Shown: positions 10,450-21,094, numbered from the stretch's first letter. The stretch: DNA of 64,000 nucleotides from Persicaria tinctoria (GCA_037127255.1 JBANSL010000004.1:5828001-5892000); one strand, 5' to 3'. The notes: generated from the letters alone by a model not told the origin. Made by a program: numbers and translations.

Positions 10450-11218
10450 CTACCGTAGGTAGGTGGATGTATATATACACACAACACTTGGCCTTTGTTT
10501 TTTTTATAAAGAAGAAGGCTTGGGCCGAGGCCACTATCCAGCCGAATCTTCGATCCGGTTCCGACCCGGATCCAAACGGATCAGATCATCATCTTCCTCC
10601 TCTTTCACGTTAAACACAGGGAGATGAAGCTCCAATGGTGGTTTTTAATGTTTGGACGTTTTACCTTCAAAACGTCCCCATTAAATGCTAATCAATTTCA
10701 CCTTATCAACAACGTGGACAAATCTTAAATTTGGGGACGAACCCATCCTCAATCCCGTCCAAATTCATAAACCCTAAGATTTGGGATCCGAAAAATTGAC
10801 GTGGAAGATAAGTTTAAAACGCTGAATTGATTATACGAATTGTATGCACTCTTCTATAACGATTCAATGAAACATTAACTTTGTGATTCCGTTCACATTT
10901 ACAAGCCCGAATTATAAAATCTCTCATTAACGTTTTCGGCCTTATCTCACCACCATTGTTAGTCAATATCCGAGCTTTTAAACTATCACATAGCGTTCTA
11001 TACACCCAAGCAATCTAGCTTTCCATTCAAAAATTTCACAAAGTAGCAAAGGAAAATGCACAAATCCATTTTCGATTGGAGCCTCGCCGGGGAAGCCGGA
11101 CAGCCGCTACCAGCCGCCATCGCTGCCACATGAAGCCACTGGGGGCTTCGCTGTTCGACTCCGGATCCGCTTCGGCCAGCCCCGTCTGCCTCCGTGGCCT
11201 AGAGCGCCGCCAGTCCCT
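10412..11218. other. intergenic sequence, no gene recognised
   Basis: TA run, a GC-richer patch at 10510-10620 and a diverged inverted repeat (GGACGTTTTACC / AAAACGTCCC near 10652-10680). A GC-rich patch at 11070-11218 has a short open frame that resembles nothing I know. Confidence 0.5.
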
Positions 11219-11418
11219 ACGTTATCACCTTTATCGTAGGGGTGTTTTATTTTGCAAATCAGTCCCTACGTGGACATATATAAGACATTACTTTTCTGTT
11301 TTCTGGGATCAAGTGAATGAGGGTTTTCCCTTGGAGTATTGAAGGGCAGCTGAACCCTATTCCAAGTTTCCTTCTTGTTTTTCTTACCTCATACAAATCT
11401 CCATTGTTTTTGCTTCTG
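11219..11418 (+). repeat. copia LTR fragment with the empty Mutator-like target site
   Basis: Closely similar to 3901-3913 joined to 6930-7102, including AGGGGTGTTTTATTTTGCAA and CAAGTTTCCTTCTTGTTTTT. At the position where the Mutator-like element sits in the other copy, this copy is uninterrupted. Both its ends are broken. Confidence 0.85.
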
Positions 11419-12110
11419 TACTTTCTAACTCTTAGGAGATATGTTGTATTAGCCTAATTATTTCATGTTCTCGATCACTATATATTTAGATTCAATCGAC
11501 AAGTCTCCCATTTGAAGCTACTTGGTTGTTGCTTTGTTCGTTGGCTTCATGTTGTTTTCATTTTGTTTGGATTTTTTTTCCTGTTATATTATGGTTGTTT
11601 GTCTTTCGGACATTATTTCACGCTCTCAATTTCCTTTTTTTTGATATTTCGAATCTTTACTTGTATAAAAAACATGATTCTCACCTTTCAAATGTTATTA
11701 GAAAAGATGAAACAAAAACATACACAAAACAAAGGCGAGGAAAAGGATCACCTTTAATATTTGGCTAAAATAAAATTGTTGTAGGAATCATCCTAGATAT
11801 ATAGATCAATTGGATTGGGTCCAAATCAATTTATTTATAACACGTTTTATCTATATATGGTTTTTATATATAGAAAGTTTATTATAGATGATTTTATCTA
11901 TAATAGTTTAGATACGATAGATTTTATCTATATCTAAGTTCTATCTATATATAGAGATTTCTCTATTATAAATCGAGAGTGTAGGGTTAAATTATGGTGT
12001 GTCTGTGTACCCATCAAAGTATCACATTAATAAGAAACCCTAGTTACACAACGGTTTTATTCTGCAGGGTATACTGCGTGGTTCTTACCAGAATACGGAA
12101 ATTCTATTGT
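11419..12110. other. intergenic sequence, no gene recognised
   Basis: T-rich region with ATAGAT/ATCTAT-rich near-palindromic sequence at 11790-11960. The short open frames (11512-11768) are T-rich and look like chance. Confidence 0.5.
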
Positions 12111-12131
12111 TTTTTCATTCTATTTCTCTTT
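12111..12131. repeat. LINE target-site duplication, left
   Basis: Matches 17731-17751 over about 20 bp. The exact limit is hidden by the T-run. Confidence 0.85.
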
Positions 12132-12168
12132 TTTTTTTTTTTGATTAGATAATAATTTGGATATGACA

Positions 12169-12793
12169 CTATCCAAGAGCATCCTTTCGGATGAGATCCT
12201 GAAGATCTAGGTTTGATGTTAAATGTACCCCAAAGGCAGAGTGGCCAAGGTGTGCAACCTTGTCCGCCACTCTGTTGCCAGCACGGGGTATATGAGAGAA
12301 GCGTACTTCCCTCATATCCTGTAGTAAGACCTGTATATCAGACAGAGTCATCTCGATCTCCCACGGGCATCTGGTGTCGTTTTTCATGTAATCAATAATG
12401 ATTTTTGAGTCACCCTCGATTATGAGACGTGGTATATTTAGTTTTCTGGCTTCCAGTATTCCTAATTTTAGGGCAGCAGCTTCAGCTTGTAAAGGGGATA
12501 TCTTCCCAAGTTGTTGGTGTGATATATGAATCACTTGTCCATACCAATCCCTAATGACAGAACCAGCCGAGCTTCTGCCATTCGAGAGAGAGGACCCGTC
12601 AAAATTTAACTTAAAAGTCCCATTCGGTGGTTTTTTCCATTTCTTTGAGATATGACGGTTCCTTGTGCTGTTCTGTATCTTCCAGTTATTCTTGGGAGAG
12701 GCCTGGTAGCATACCATACCAGTTTCAAGTTGACAGGCTTGTTGCCATAGCATTAATTGTCTTTTACAGAATTCCGCAACTGCATTCTCTGTC
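12169..12793 (-). pseudogene. LINE RNase H domain, out of frame with ORF2
   Basis: Downstream of the 17-base C-run (reverse strand) the frame encodes a plant-type RNase H: FKLNFDGSS (first Asp), QAEAAALKLG (Glu), IEGDSK (second Asp) and GNRVADKVAHLG (fourth acidic residue and C-terminal helix), ending about 37 nt before the poly(A) tail. In plant L1 elements this domain is fused to ORF2. Here one homopolymer length change separates them. This may be a real mutation or a sequencing slip. Confidence 0.9.
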
Positions 12794-15700
12794 GGGGGGG
12801 GGGGGGGGGGCATTGTCGCGAAAGACAGTTCCGTTTCTGAAATACCAGATACCCCACCAGGTTGTAGCGATCTGCTGGATCTTCTTTGCAGACAATGTGT
12901 GTACCCATCGGAGCACTCTACTAATTTCTCTGCTTTCAGTTATTAGTTCTTTGAGCTTTTCCTTTTCTGAGCGTGTTAAGAATTCTTGGATAAGGTTCGG
13001 GAAGCATTCTATTAATACATGTATGTCATCCTCACAACAGTCATGACATTTGTTACAACTGGACGGTACCGCTACTCCTCGCGATGCAAGACACACTTTT
13101 TTCGGTAATCCAGCCTGGCTAATTTTCCACATAAAGTTTTTAATTTTGGGTGGGATGTTGAGTTTCCATATCCATGAGTATTCTGCTTTTCCGTATGTGT
13201 GGCTGTTAGTATGACTGTTTGTAATGAATTTGTATGCCGATGATGTGGTGAACCATCCTTTCTTATCCGGCCACCAGTAGATTCTATCTTCCAACACTGA
13301 AGTTGGTAGTGGGATGGCAAGTATTTGTTCGACGAGCGATTCTGGGAGAATGCGACGAAGCTTTTCCGTGCACCACCTACCATTGAGGATATATTCACTG
13401 ACTTTTTCCATCTCATTGTATTGCGCTGGACATTCCTCTCTCTTTTGTATCGGTACTTCAGATACCCAGTTATCCGTCCAAAAATTGACCGACAACCCAT
13501 TTCCAATCGACCAGATCAGGCCTGATTTGAATTTATGTAGTAAGCCTGCAAGTTTGGACCATTGCCAAGACATATTTCCAGTTTTGTTATAGTGTAGGAT
13601 AGAAGTGTTCTTTAGATATTTATAGTTGATTATTGTAACCCACATATTTCCTGGTTCGGCTAGGACTTTCCATAGCAGCTTTAATTGCAAGGCTTCATTC
13701 ATTTCCTTCGATTTCCTTATACCCAATCCACCGTCTTGTTTAGCCCTGCAAATCTTATCCCATCCAATTAGGGGCTTGTGCTGTGCATCCTTATTCCAGA
13801 AGAAAGTTCTGTTTGTAGTGTCTAGTTCCTTGTGTATTGTTGCTGGCAGCATAAAGTTCTGCATTATAAACAGAGGTTTCGCCGTTAGGTTTGATCCTAT
13901 TAGTGTTGCTCTTCCTTGTTGCGAGAGAGCATCAGCCCTCCATTTACTTAGTTGTTCTTGCGTTTTAATAATAACTTCCCTAAACGTGTCAGTGTTGACC
14001 CTTCCATTGATAATTGGACATCCAAGGTATTTTTCAACTGAGTTAGAGTGAGCAATCCCGAGGACACCTCCCAGCTCTGGAATGCGGCCACGCGCCACTC
14101 CAGAGGTGACCTGAAATGCTGATTTATGATAATTCACATGTTGACCCGATAGTTGACAATAATCTTCTAAAATCGTCCTAATTTTCAGGCACCCATTCGT
14201 GCTTCCTTTCAGGAAGATCAGAATATCATCCGCGAAGGCTAAAAACGGGACACAGGGCCCATTCGTCCCAAATCTGAATCCAACCAATTTCTCTGGAGAG
14301 GTCGCCTCTTTCACAAGGCGCCGTGCAAGCACTTCCGCGCCAAGAATGAAAAGAAACGGTGATAGCGGATCCCCCTGACGCAATCCTCTAGACGGTAAAA
14401 ATAGGTCCGTAGGTCCATTATTGACCAAGACAGAGAATGAAACAGAAGTGATACACTCCATGATCCAGTTTACAAACTTTTGATGGAACCCAAATTTCAA
14501 TAGAAATTTGTTCGTGAACTCCCAATCTACTCTGTCATATGCTTTTTCCATATCCAGCTTTAAAGCGATCCACCCTTCTTTCCCTTTTCTACTTCTGAAG
14601 GAGTGAAAAATTTCATGGGCTATGAGCACATTATCTTGGATGGCTCTGTCTGAGACAAAGGCACCTTGAAGGGGGTTTATGAGCTTTCCAAGGACTTTTT
14701 TCAGACGTTCTGTTAGGATTTTGGATATCAATTTATAAATTGTTGAGCATAGACTGATTGGTCTATAGTGGGCAGTTGTTGTTGGGTTGTCCCTTTTTGG
14801 TAACAGGGTAATGAATGTATGGTTTATCTGTTTTAGTATTTTTCCAAAAATGAAAAACCCCTTCACTGCTCTCATAACGGATGGGCCTACAATATCCCAT
14901 GCAGATTTGTAGAACTCATCTGTCATCCCGTCCGGGCCAGGAGCCTTATTTCTACCAAGGTCAAAAACCGCATTTTTAATTTCCCCATTAGAAGGAATTG
15001 CTGTCAGCATTTGGTTATCAAGATCAGTTACTTCTGTTGAAATAAGGTTGAGATATTCATTTAGTTTTGTAGAATTAATCTGCTGTTTCTTGAATCTTTT
15101 TTGAAAGTCACATTTTATTTCATTACTAATGTTCTCCTCTCCTACAATCTGAGTACCCTCATCAGTTGTGATTGTTCGAATACACTTTCTGTTCCGTTTG
15201 CCTGTCGATATTCTATGAAAATAGCCAGTGTTGGAGTCCGAGAGCCTCAAATGCCTAGTTTTAGCTCTCTGACTCCAGTAAGATTTCTGGAATAACAGCA
15301 ACTTTTCCTTTTTGCGTATTAGTCTATATTCCCTTGTTTGTTGACGATCATTGATTCCTTGAGTCTGTCCCTGCTGTAATTGCAGCAGCTGGTCCTCTAC
15401 TATCTGTAGTTGTCGAAAGATGTTTCCAAAGGAGGTTTTGTTCCATGTTTTTGCTTTTTCTTTAAGGGTTTTGGTTTTGCGGATAAGTTGGTACAAAGCA
15501 GAGCCATGACACTGATAACACCATGCCTGTTTTATAATGTTTCGGAAGTCTCCACGTTGTAGCCAGCAATTTTCAAATTTGAAAGGGGGTGGCTTGAAGT
15601 TTTGATTAGTTGTTAGTTCTATTGTGATCGGACAATGGTCAGATGATGAAAAAGCTCCGTTTTTCGTGGTTAAACCTGGATATTTCTGTATAATTTCGTT

Positions 15701-16321
15701 TTGGACCAATACCCGGTCCAACTTTTCTTTTATGTTGCCTTCTTCGGCTTGTTTTTTCCTCCATGTGAATTTGTTTCCCCAAGATGGGATCTCTTCAAGA
15801 GAACACTGATTTTTTCTTTCCATTAATCTTGCAAATCTCCGTGGTTGCGTGAACGCACCACCCTCTTTTTCTGTAAAATTCCCAATTTCATTCAGATCCC
15901 CCATGATCATGCATGGGATAGTTGCTTGCTTTATGTCCTGAATTACCGGGCTCCAAAACGCAAATTTTTCATGTTCGTGTGGTGGAGCATACGCAAACCA
16001 AATTAAGCAGGAGAAGTTGTCAGTGTTGTTAATATATTTGATTGTAATAGCTCGACTTTCTTGCGAGATGATTTCTATTTGTTCGTTTAGAAAACTATTT
16101 TCCTTCCATAGTAATCCGATTCCCCCTTTTCTCCCTTGAGCAGGTGACCAAATGGCCTTGTCGAAACCTGAGCTCAACCATACCGAAGGTTCAGGTATGT
16201 GCTCAGTTTTTGTTTCTGCTAGCGCAAGCACCTGGATATGCTCCGCTTTGCATCTAGTGTTTATGTCCGTCCAGAAGGTCGGCCTTCCCATTCCACGACA
16301 ATTCCAGAAACTGAATTTCAT
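12764..16321 (-). CDS. LINE ORF2: endonuclease, reverse transcriptase, zinc-binding region
   Basis: 1185-codon frame. An apurinic-type endonuclease comes first: NCRG (7-10), AETK (35-38), GDLNE (141-145), LDRVL (201-205) and SDHCP (227-231). The reverse transcriptase follows: KAPGPDG, LPKRDNP-YRPISL, the catalytic FADD near residue 693-697 and the GLRQGDPLSP motif before it. The zf-RVT region is near residues 1040-1130 (WIWKLNIPPKIKNFMWK, then Cys/His pairs). The frame ends shortly after a 17-base homopolymer (G on the forward strand, 12794-12810). The RNase H domain continues in another frame. The body of ORF2 has no other stop, so the copy is young or recently functional. Confidence 0.95.
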   Translation of the reverse strand: MKFSFWNCRGMGRPTFWTDINTRCKAEHIQVLALAETKTEHIPEPSVWLSSGFDKAIWSPAQGRKGGIGLLWKENSFLNEQIEIISQESRAITIKYINNTDNFSCLIWFAYAPPHEHEKFAFWSPVIQDIKQATIPCMIMGDLNEIGNFTEKEGGAFTQPRRFARLMERKNQCSLEEIPSWGNKFTWRKKQAEEGNIKEKLDRVLVQNEIIQKYPGLTTKNGAFSSSDHCPITIELTTNQNFKPPPFKFENCWLQRGDFRNIIKQAWCYQCHGSALYQLIRKTKTLKEKAKTWNKTSFGNIFRQLQIVEDQLLQLQQGQTQGINDRQQTREYRLIRKKEKLLLFQKSYWSQRAKTRHLRLSDSNTGYFHRISTGKRNRKCIRTITTDEGTQIVGEENISNEIKCDFQKRFKKQQINSTKLNEYLNLISTEVTDLDNQMLTAIPSNGEIKNAVFDLGRNKAPGPDGMTDEFYKSAWDIVGPSVMRAVKGFFIFGKILKQINHTFITLLPKRDNPTTTAHYRPISLCSTIYKLISKILTERLKKVLGKLINPLQGAFVSDRAIQDNVLIAHEIFHSFRSRKGKEGWIALKLDMEKAYDRVDWEFTNKFLLKFGFHQKFVNWIMECITSVSFSVLVNNGPTDLFLPSRGLRQGDPLSPFLFILGAEVLARRLVKEATSPEKLVGFRFGTNGPCVPFLAFADDILIFLKGSTNGCLKIRTILEDYCQLSGQHVNYHKSAFQVTSGVARGRIPELGGVLGIAHSNSVEKYLGCPIINGRVNTDTFREVIIKTQEQLSKWRADALSQQGRATLIGSNLTAKPLFIMQNFMLPATIHKELDTTNRTFFWNKDAQHKPLIGWDKICRAKQDGGLGIRKSKEMNEALQLKLLWKVLAEPGNMWVTIINYKYLKNTSILHYNKTGNMSWQWSKLAGLLHKFKSGLIWSIGNGLSVNFWTDNWVSEVPIQKREECPAQYNEMEKVSEYILNGRWCTEKLRRILPESLVEQILAIPLPTSVLEDRIYWWPDKKGWFTTSSAYKFITNSHTNSHTYGKAEYSWIWKLNIPPKIKNFMWKISQAGLPKKVCLASRGVAVPSSCNKCHDCCEDDIHVLIECFPNLIQEFLTRSEKEKLKELITESREISRVLRWVHTLSAKKIQQIATTWWGIWYFRNGTVFRDNAPPPPPDRECSCGIL

Positions 16322-17703
16322 AATGAACCTGCTTTTAGAGAGCTCGAGACAGATATTCGGCTCTCCAAGACTTTGTAATATGGAATGGTTATGTTATATG
16401 TGGGTTGTTCTGGTGGTTTGAATTCAGCGGCTGCAGGACAAATGACATACACAACCCACAACGTCAAGATCCCACACATGAACTGCCAGCTAGGGACAAA
16501 AAGACCACAACACACACAAGGCTTGATTGTGTTATAGTCCAGATAATTGGTGAAGTTGGGTGTCGCACACCCTGCGCTTCTATTGCGCCAGCAGCTACCC
16601 CTTGACCCCCACACATCCCAAATTGAGAGGGGGCAGCATATATAAGACCATACAATACTTGCTTCCTTAATATAACCTTTACATAACTGAGTACTTGACT
16701 TGCTGGGGACATTAATTTGTCCATGTATGGATATATAGCTATGTATCCATCCCCTTGCTGCATTATATATTGGTACATTCTTTTCCAAAATTTGCTGGTA
16801 TTTTGGTAAATTAGGCATTGAGCTGAGAATGGTAGCATACACCGTAGTGCGTTGTAAATTGATGATAATTTCTTGGACACCAACCAGTCTGGCTTTGCAT
16901 TTTGTAAAATCAAAGGAGAGCATAGAGCCCCCCTTCGACGAATTAGAAGTTGGGATTTTGATCCCGTCCTCAGGGCCTGGTACCCCTTTGGACCTGTGCT
17001 TCGATGAGGATGGTTTCGAGTGCTGCTTTGTGGAAGAATCAATTGAGAATGATTCCCATACAAATCGTTTTCCCATGTTTGCTTTGTGGTTAATCGCCAA
17101 TTTGGGAAATTTCAAAATCAACCAGGACAAGTTAAGATTAACGATCGGGAAGAGATAGCTAGAGGTGATGAAGAAGTGAGAATCGCACACTCCCCCAACC
17201 CAAAAACAGGACTGGAAAAGGGCGAAGTTTAACCAAATCAAAGGGTTTTTATCATACCTTGTCATACGAATCCGAATCTGACAACCATACAGCTCCACGT
17301 ACAGCCCAGACGGACAGCACCCCCATTCCCTATTATTTGTTCTAGACAGCGACGACATAAGTACTCCCTGGGGTGGGAAAGACCACGCAACCAACCACCA
17401 CCACCAAAGGCGAAATCTTGCACTGACTCCCCTCTTGATCACTTTAATTGCTTGATGAAGGTAGCACATCTGATTTCCAATCGTATTGAAGTGGAAAATA
17501 TCAACCCACTCCTGAGACTCAAATTCACTCGAGCTCTTCCCGAAACTGTGGATTTTTGGTTTAGCTTCATTAATATTGATGCGATGAGGATTAGCCCCAT
17601 GCTTTCTGGCCGATGTGCTCACCGGAAGATTGGATTTTGAGAGGATTGGTTTCCTAGGGTTCTTCGTTTCAGAGGGAACGGGGGTTTTCGCTTCTTCTCT
17701 CAT
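16318..17703 (-). CDS. LINE ORF1, no recognisable zinc knuckle
   Basis: Open frame from ATG 17703 (MREEAKTPVPSE) to TGA 16318-16320, 461 codons. ORF1 proteins of plant L1 elements bind RNA and form the ribonucleoprotein particle. This one has a basic N-terminus rich in Lys, Pro and Ser, a Trp-rich stretch (LWWWWLVAW, about residue 100) and a second basic Ser-rich region (SKPSSSKHRSKG, about residue 225). I see neither the CCHC knuckle nor a clear RNA-recognition motif, and the C-terminal half does not look like a folded family I know. The stop overlaps the ORF2 start as ATGA. It may be a lineage-specific ORF1, or a frame kept open by chance in a rearranged copy. Confidence 0.6.
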   Translation of the reverse strand: MREEAKTPVPSETKNPRKPILSKSNLPVSTSARKHGANPHRININEAKPKIHSFGKSSSEFESQEWVDIFHFNTIGNQMCYLHQAIKVIKRGVSARFRLWWWWLVAWSFPPQGVLMSSLSRTNNREWGCCPSGLYVELYGCQIRIRMTRYDKNPLIWLNFALFQSCFWVGGVCDSHFFITSSYLFPIVNLNLSWLILKFPKLAINHKANMGKRFVWESFSIDSSTKQHSKPSSSKHRSKGVPGPEDGIKIPTSNSSKGGSMLSFDFTKCKARLVGVQEIIINLQRTTVYATILSSMPNLPKYQQILEKNVPIYNAARGWIHSYISIHGQINVPSKSSTQLCKGYIKEASIVWSYICCPLSIWDVWGSRGSCWRNRSAGCATPNFTNYLDYNTIKPCVCCGLFVPSWQFMCGILTLWVVYVICPAAAEFKPPEQPTYNITIPYYKVLESRISVSSSLKAGSL

Positions 17704-17730
17704 CGGGTTCTTTTTCAAAGAGCTCCTCTC

Positions 17731-17751
17731 TTTTTCATTCTATTTCTCTTT
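17731..17751. repeat. LINE target-site duplication, right
   Basis: Matches 12111-12131. Confidence 0.85.
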
Positions 17752-18035
17752 AAACATATTCACTTATACACAAAAGGAAATCATTTTTTTTCTTCCAAGA
17801 GGGCCATTTTTGCACAAATGGATGTGAGAAATATTATTACCCTAGCAGGGTAAACCTATATCCGGCCAGTTAAGTTTAACCATTTAATATCGATAAGTAT
17901 AAAATTGTTCCCCAGCCTGGTCCCCTATTGGGTCAACCCAAGTCCCTACAAGTGTTGGAGTACACGTGGTTTTTATATTCTTCCTCTTGTAATAATACTT
18001 GATATTTTTAAGTACGGGTTTCTATCATTTCCTCT
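17752..18035. other. spacer, no gene recognised
   Basis: Short AT-rich sequence between the LINE and the R1 retroposon; nothing recognised. Confidence 0.5.
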
Positions 18036-19270
18036 TTTTTTTTTTTTTTTTTTTTTTAATTAAGAAATAATTCGAGAGCTAGTCATACTTGACAACTCGA
18101 GAGGCCGACGAAGTCGGCAGACGGTGAAACCGTCTATACATATATAAAAAGGTCCAACAACTACAAAGAGGGAGGCGTAATCCCGGACGAGCAAGCGAGC
18201 CAAACCCGTACACGCTGGAGACAACGTAGACTAAAATCCGGTGCCAAACATCCCTAGGCGGCGACACCGTTGGCCAGCGGTAAATCAGGAGCCAGTCCTG
18301 TGAACAGTGAAGACGATCCTCCAAGGAAATCGCCTAACACAGAGTCGTCTCGATACACACACCACCACGACCCAGCCAATCCCGACACCAGTTGCCAGAG
18401 CTCCAGCACGGAAGAAGAACGCCAAGCAACGGGGATGTCAACCAAGAACCAACCTTGAAGACGCGCACCTTTAATCCCTTTCATACGAAAGATAATTTAT
18501 TCAACCCTAATGGGATTTTCAAGCCCTTTCGGGAAGGTTACGACCCTTTCGGGTTCTTTGTTTTTTACCCGAAGCCTTGGGCCCGAAGGACCCGAAGCTT
18601 GGGCCCGGAGGAACCAAACTTGGGCCCAAAGGACCCGAAACTTGGGCTCCAAGGACCCGAAGCTTGGGCCCTAAGGACCCGAAGCTTGGGCCCCAAGGAC
18701 CCGAAGCTTGGGCCCCAAGGACCAAGGATGAGCAGGGGATCTCGTCATGGCCGGAGGAGGGGTGGCCGCGTCGACACCGGAGAGGACAGCCAGACCAACG
18801 CCGACATCCAAGCACCGGCCGACACACACCACGGCCCAACCACCGGAGGTCGAAGAGGAGGCAACGCCGGGCGAAAAAAGCCAGCGGCGGCCTCGAGTCG
18901 CCGAGGGGAAAAACACCCCAGCCGGCCGAAACGGAGGAAGGGTGGCCCGAAACGCCCGAGGATCAAGCCGATTGGGTTAAGAAAGGGGGGATGGCGCGGT
19001 TGACGGTGGTGGCCTAAGAAGTGGCGGCGATGGCGTTGGGTAGGCGGGGTGGAAGGATTAAGAGATTTTTAGGTTATGGTTTTTTAGGGAGAGGGTGGTG
19101 GGGTGGTGCGGTGGTGTTGTGGTAGGGTGGCGGCGGTGGTGCGGTGGTGGGGTGGCGGCGGTGGTGGGGTGGAAGTGGTGGTGCGGTGGTGGGGTGACAG
19201 TGGTGCGATGGGTGTGGCGGTGGGGGTTTGGGGCCGGCTTCTAGAGAGAGGGCAGAGCCCCTCTCTCTAA
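18036..19270 (-). mobile_element. R1 family retroposon, long copy 1 (poly(A) on the reverse strand)
   Basis: A T-run (18036-18057) is followed by the R1 core: TTCGAGAG, GAGGCCGACGAAGTCGGCAG and ACGGTGAAACCGTC. Next comes a GC-rich region that aligns with 59280-59420 (GACACCG-TGGCCAGCGGTA, GTGAAGACGATCCTCC). The far end is a CT/AG-rich palindrome (AGAGAGAGGGCAGAGCCCCT near 19243). The same order recurs in the copy at 59098-60428, whose ends are fixed by target-site duplications. No long conserved frame. I could not find a target-site duplication for this copy, so its right limit is approximate. Confidence 0.7.
18571..18724. repeat. seven-copy 22 bp minisatellite (GAAGCTTGGGCCC-AAGGACC)
   Basis: Seven tandem units of about 22 bp share GAAGCTTGGGCCC and AAGGACCC with few substitutions. 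The other long R1 copy has a shorter array of a related kind at 59551-59621. Confidence 0.9.
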
Positions 19271-19450
19271 AATTCCTAGAAGGATAGGTAATGGTTTCAA
19301 TCGGGGAAAATTCTCCAAATCTAAATTATTTTAGAACAATGGAGCTAAATCTTCTGCCCCCTCCTTGTCCCCTTCCCCCTTCCCTCTCACACACTTTCAA
19401 TTAAAAATAAAAGTAAATTAAATTAAAAATTAAAGTAAATACTAAAAGAA

Positions 19451-19627
19451 AAAATATTAAAAAGATGTGAGGAGGGACAGAATAAGGGGACAAATCCGGG
19501 GACCGAAGATTTGGACTCCAAAACAATACGAGGCACGTGAGATTAAAATATTAAAAAGATGTGAGGAGGGACAGAATAAGGGGACAAATCCGGGGACGGA
19601 AGATTTGGACTCCAAAACAATACGAGG
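19451..19627. repeat. tandem duplication, period 94 bp
   Basis: AAAATATTAAAAAGATGTGA at 19451 recurs at 19545, followed by the same GGGACAGAATAAGGGGAC and GATTTGGACTCCAAAACAAT sequence. About two copies, one substitution seen. Confidence 0.9.
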
Positions 19628-19718
19628 TATATGGGCCGGAATCATATCCGCAATTTATAAATTGAATCTTTTAATCTATGATGCATGTCTGTATAAGCAT
19701 TACTATGACATGAAATAC

Positions 19719-20219
19719 TAGGGGTTGGCGCGGGATGGGACGGAGGTCGTCCCGCGTTCCGTCCCGCGTAATTTTTACGGGACGGGATTTACTCTTTTTT
19801 TCTTCTTCCCACACGGGCCTTGTCCCTCGCGGGACGGGACGAGCCTTGTCCCTCAAATAAAAAAAGTTATAAAAAATTAACAACTTCCTATATATTTTGC
19901 GATTTAAAAAAACGTAACAAATATAAATCTATAATTTTTTTATATTTTACGGATTTTCCTATACATATACATACATATATAATAATCGTGTGTATATATA
20001 CACACTGATGTTGTAGCAGTAGATTGATGAATACGTAGCATTAGTTTTTTCTTTTTGGCGGAATGCATGCACAATGCAGTAGCATTAGTGGGTATATATT
20101 GTTGTTGTTGTCGTCGTCGTCGTCGTCGTCGTCGGGACCGGGACGGGATTCACTATTTTTTTTAAATTCCACCGGGGCTGGGACGGGATCGAGATTTGCG
20201 GGATTTGTGCCCACCCCTA
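19719..20219. mobile_element. hAT-like non-autonomous element, 501 bp, 8 bp target-site duplication
   Basis: The left end is TAGGGGTTGGCGCGGG. The right end reads TAGGGGTGGGCACAAA on the reverse strand. The 8 bp TGAAATAC flanks both sides (19711-19718 and 20220-20227), the duplication length of hAT elements. The body is rich in GGGACGGGA words and holds a GTT/GTC trinucleotide repeat (20099-20135). No transposase. Confidence 0.9.
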
Positions 20220-20263
20220 TGAAATACAGAGGACTCGAAGTGCTTGCTTAGAGCATACACAAC

Positions 20264-20984
20264 TAGGGGTGGAAATGGGGCTCATCCGCTCTGCGGATAT
20301 ATAAATCTTCACCCGCCCTGTTCCATCACCCGCAAATCCTTCACCCACATCCAACCTGTGTGGGTGAGCGGGTGGTGCGGGTTATTACTGGATATCCAAT
20401 AAGACGGGCTGATTAGTTTTATTTTAAGATATTACACGGATTTTTTCCTTATAAAAAAACATACTAAGATATCAAGTTCGGATTCAAAAATACGTGAAGA
20501 ATACATAACTAAGAAAAATAGAAAATATTTTGGGTTCTACATTAACAATACATGAAAAATACAAAACTTATAAAATAAAAAACAATGGGAATATTCTCAA
20601 TAAGATCATAACATAGAAACATTTTTTGAATTAACTACATAATCTAATTTTCAAATTAACTACATAATCTTCTAACATTAATATAAGCCCAAATATAAAA
20701 GCATAATATAAAATTAATGTGAGGAAGTGATATCAAAACAAAGAAATTTAGGGTTTTTTAAGGGCATAATAGTAAAATCATATGTTTAATTGGATTATTG
20801 GATACTTATTAGGTGATTATTGATGCGGGTTATGGAGCGGGTATTGGGTGAAAAATTAATCATCATCCATATCCGCCCCACCACCCACTTCACCCGTCAC
20901 CCACTTTTTGCGGGTTTTCACCCTTAAAAACGATGTGGGTGGAGCGGGTGAATTGGATAATCCATGTCCCATTTTTCAGCCCTA
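20264..20984. mobile_element. hAT-like non-autonomous element, 721 bp
   Basis: The left end is TAGGGGTGGAAATGGG. The right end on the reverse strand is TAGGGCTGAAAAATGGG. Flanks TACACAAC (20256-20263) and TACATGAC (20985-20992) match at 6 of 8 bases, consistent with an older 8 bp duplication. Subterminal ACCCGC/GCGGGT words occur on both sides. No coding capacity. Confidence 0.82.
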
Positions 20985-21094
20985 TACATGACGATCATAC
21001 TCTAGTATCTTCATTAATACGGAGTATATATTAAGAAAAAAGATAAATGAAATAAAAGTCAGAAAAGGTTTTTTTTTGCAGGGATTTTTTTTTT

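Larger units (their letters stand above)
12132..17730 (-). mobile_element. L1-type LINE, 5.6 kb, with poly(A) and long target-site duplication
   Basis: On the reverse strand the element has a short 5' leader, ORF1 (17703-16318), ORF2 (16321 down) and a poly(A) tail read as the T-run at 12131-12142. It is flanked by a direct repeat of about 20 bp (TTTTCATTCTATTTCTCTTT) ending near 12131 on the left and near 17751 on the right, the hallmark of target-primed reverse transcription. The tail end TAATCA followed by A's resembles the tail end of repeat family R1 elsewhere in the window. Only about 27 nt precede the ORF1 ATG, so slight 5' truncation is possible. Confidence 0.93.

Noticed and set aside
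16829..17158. Forward-strand frame of 109 codons
   Set aside because: Shadow of LINE ORF1 on the other strand; no domain.
18392..19017. Overlapping 146-203 codon frames
   Set aside because: Encoded by the 22 bp minisatellite and GC-rich R1 DNA; not conserved in the other long R1 copy.
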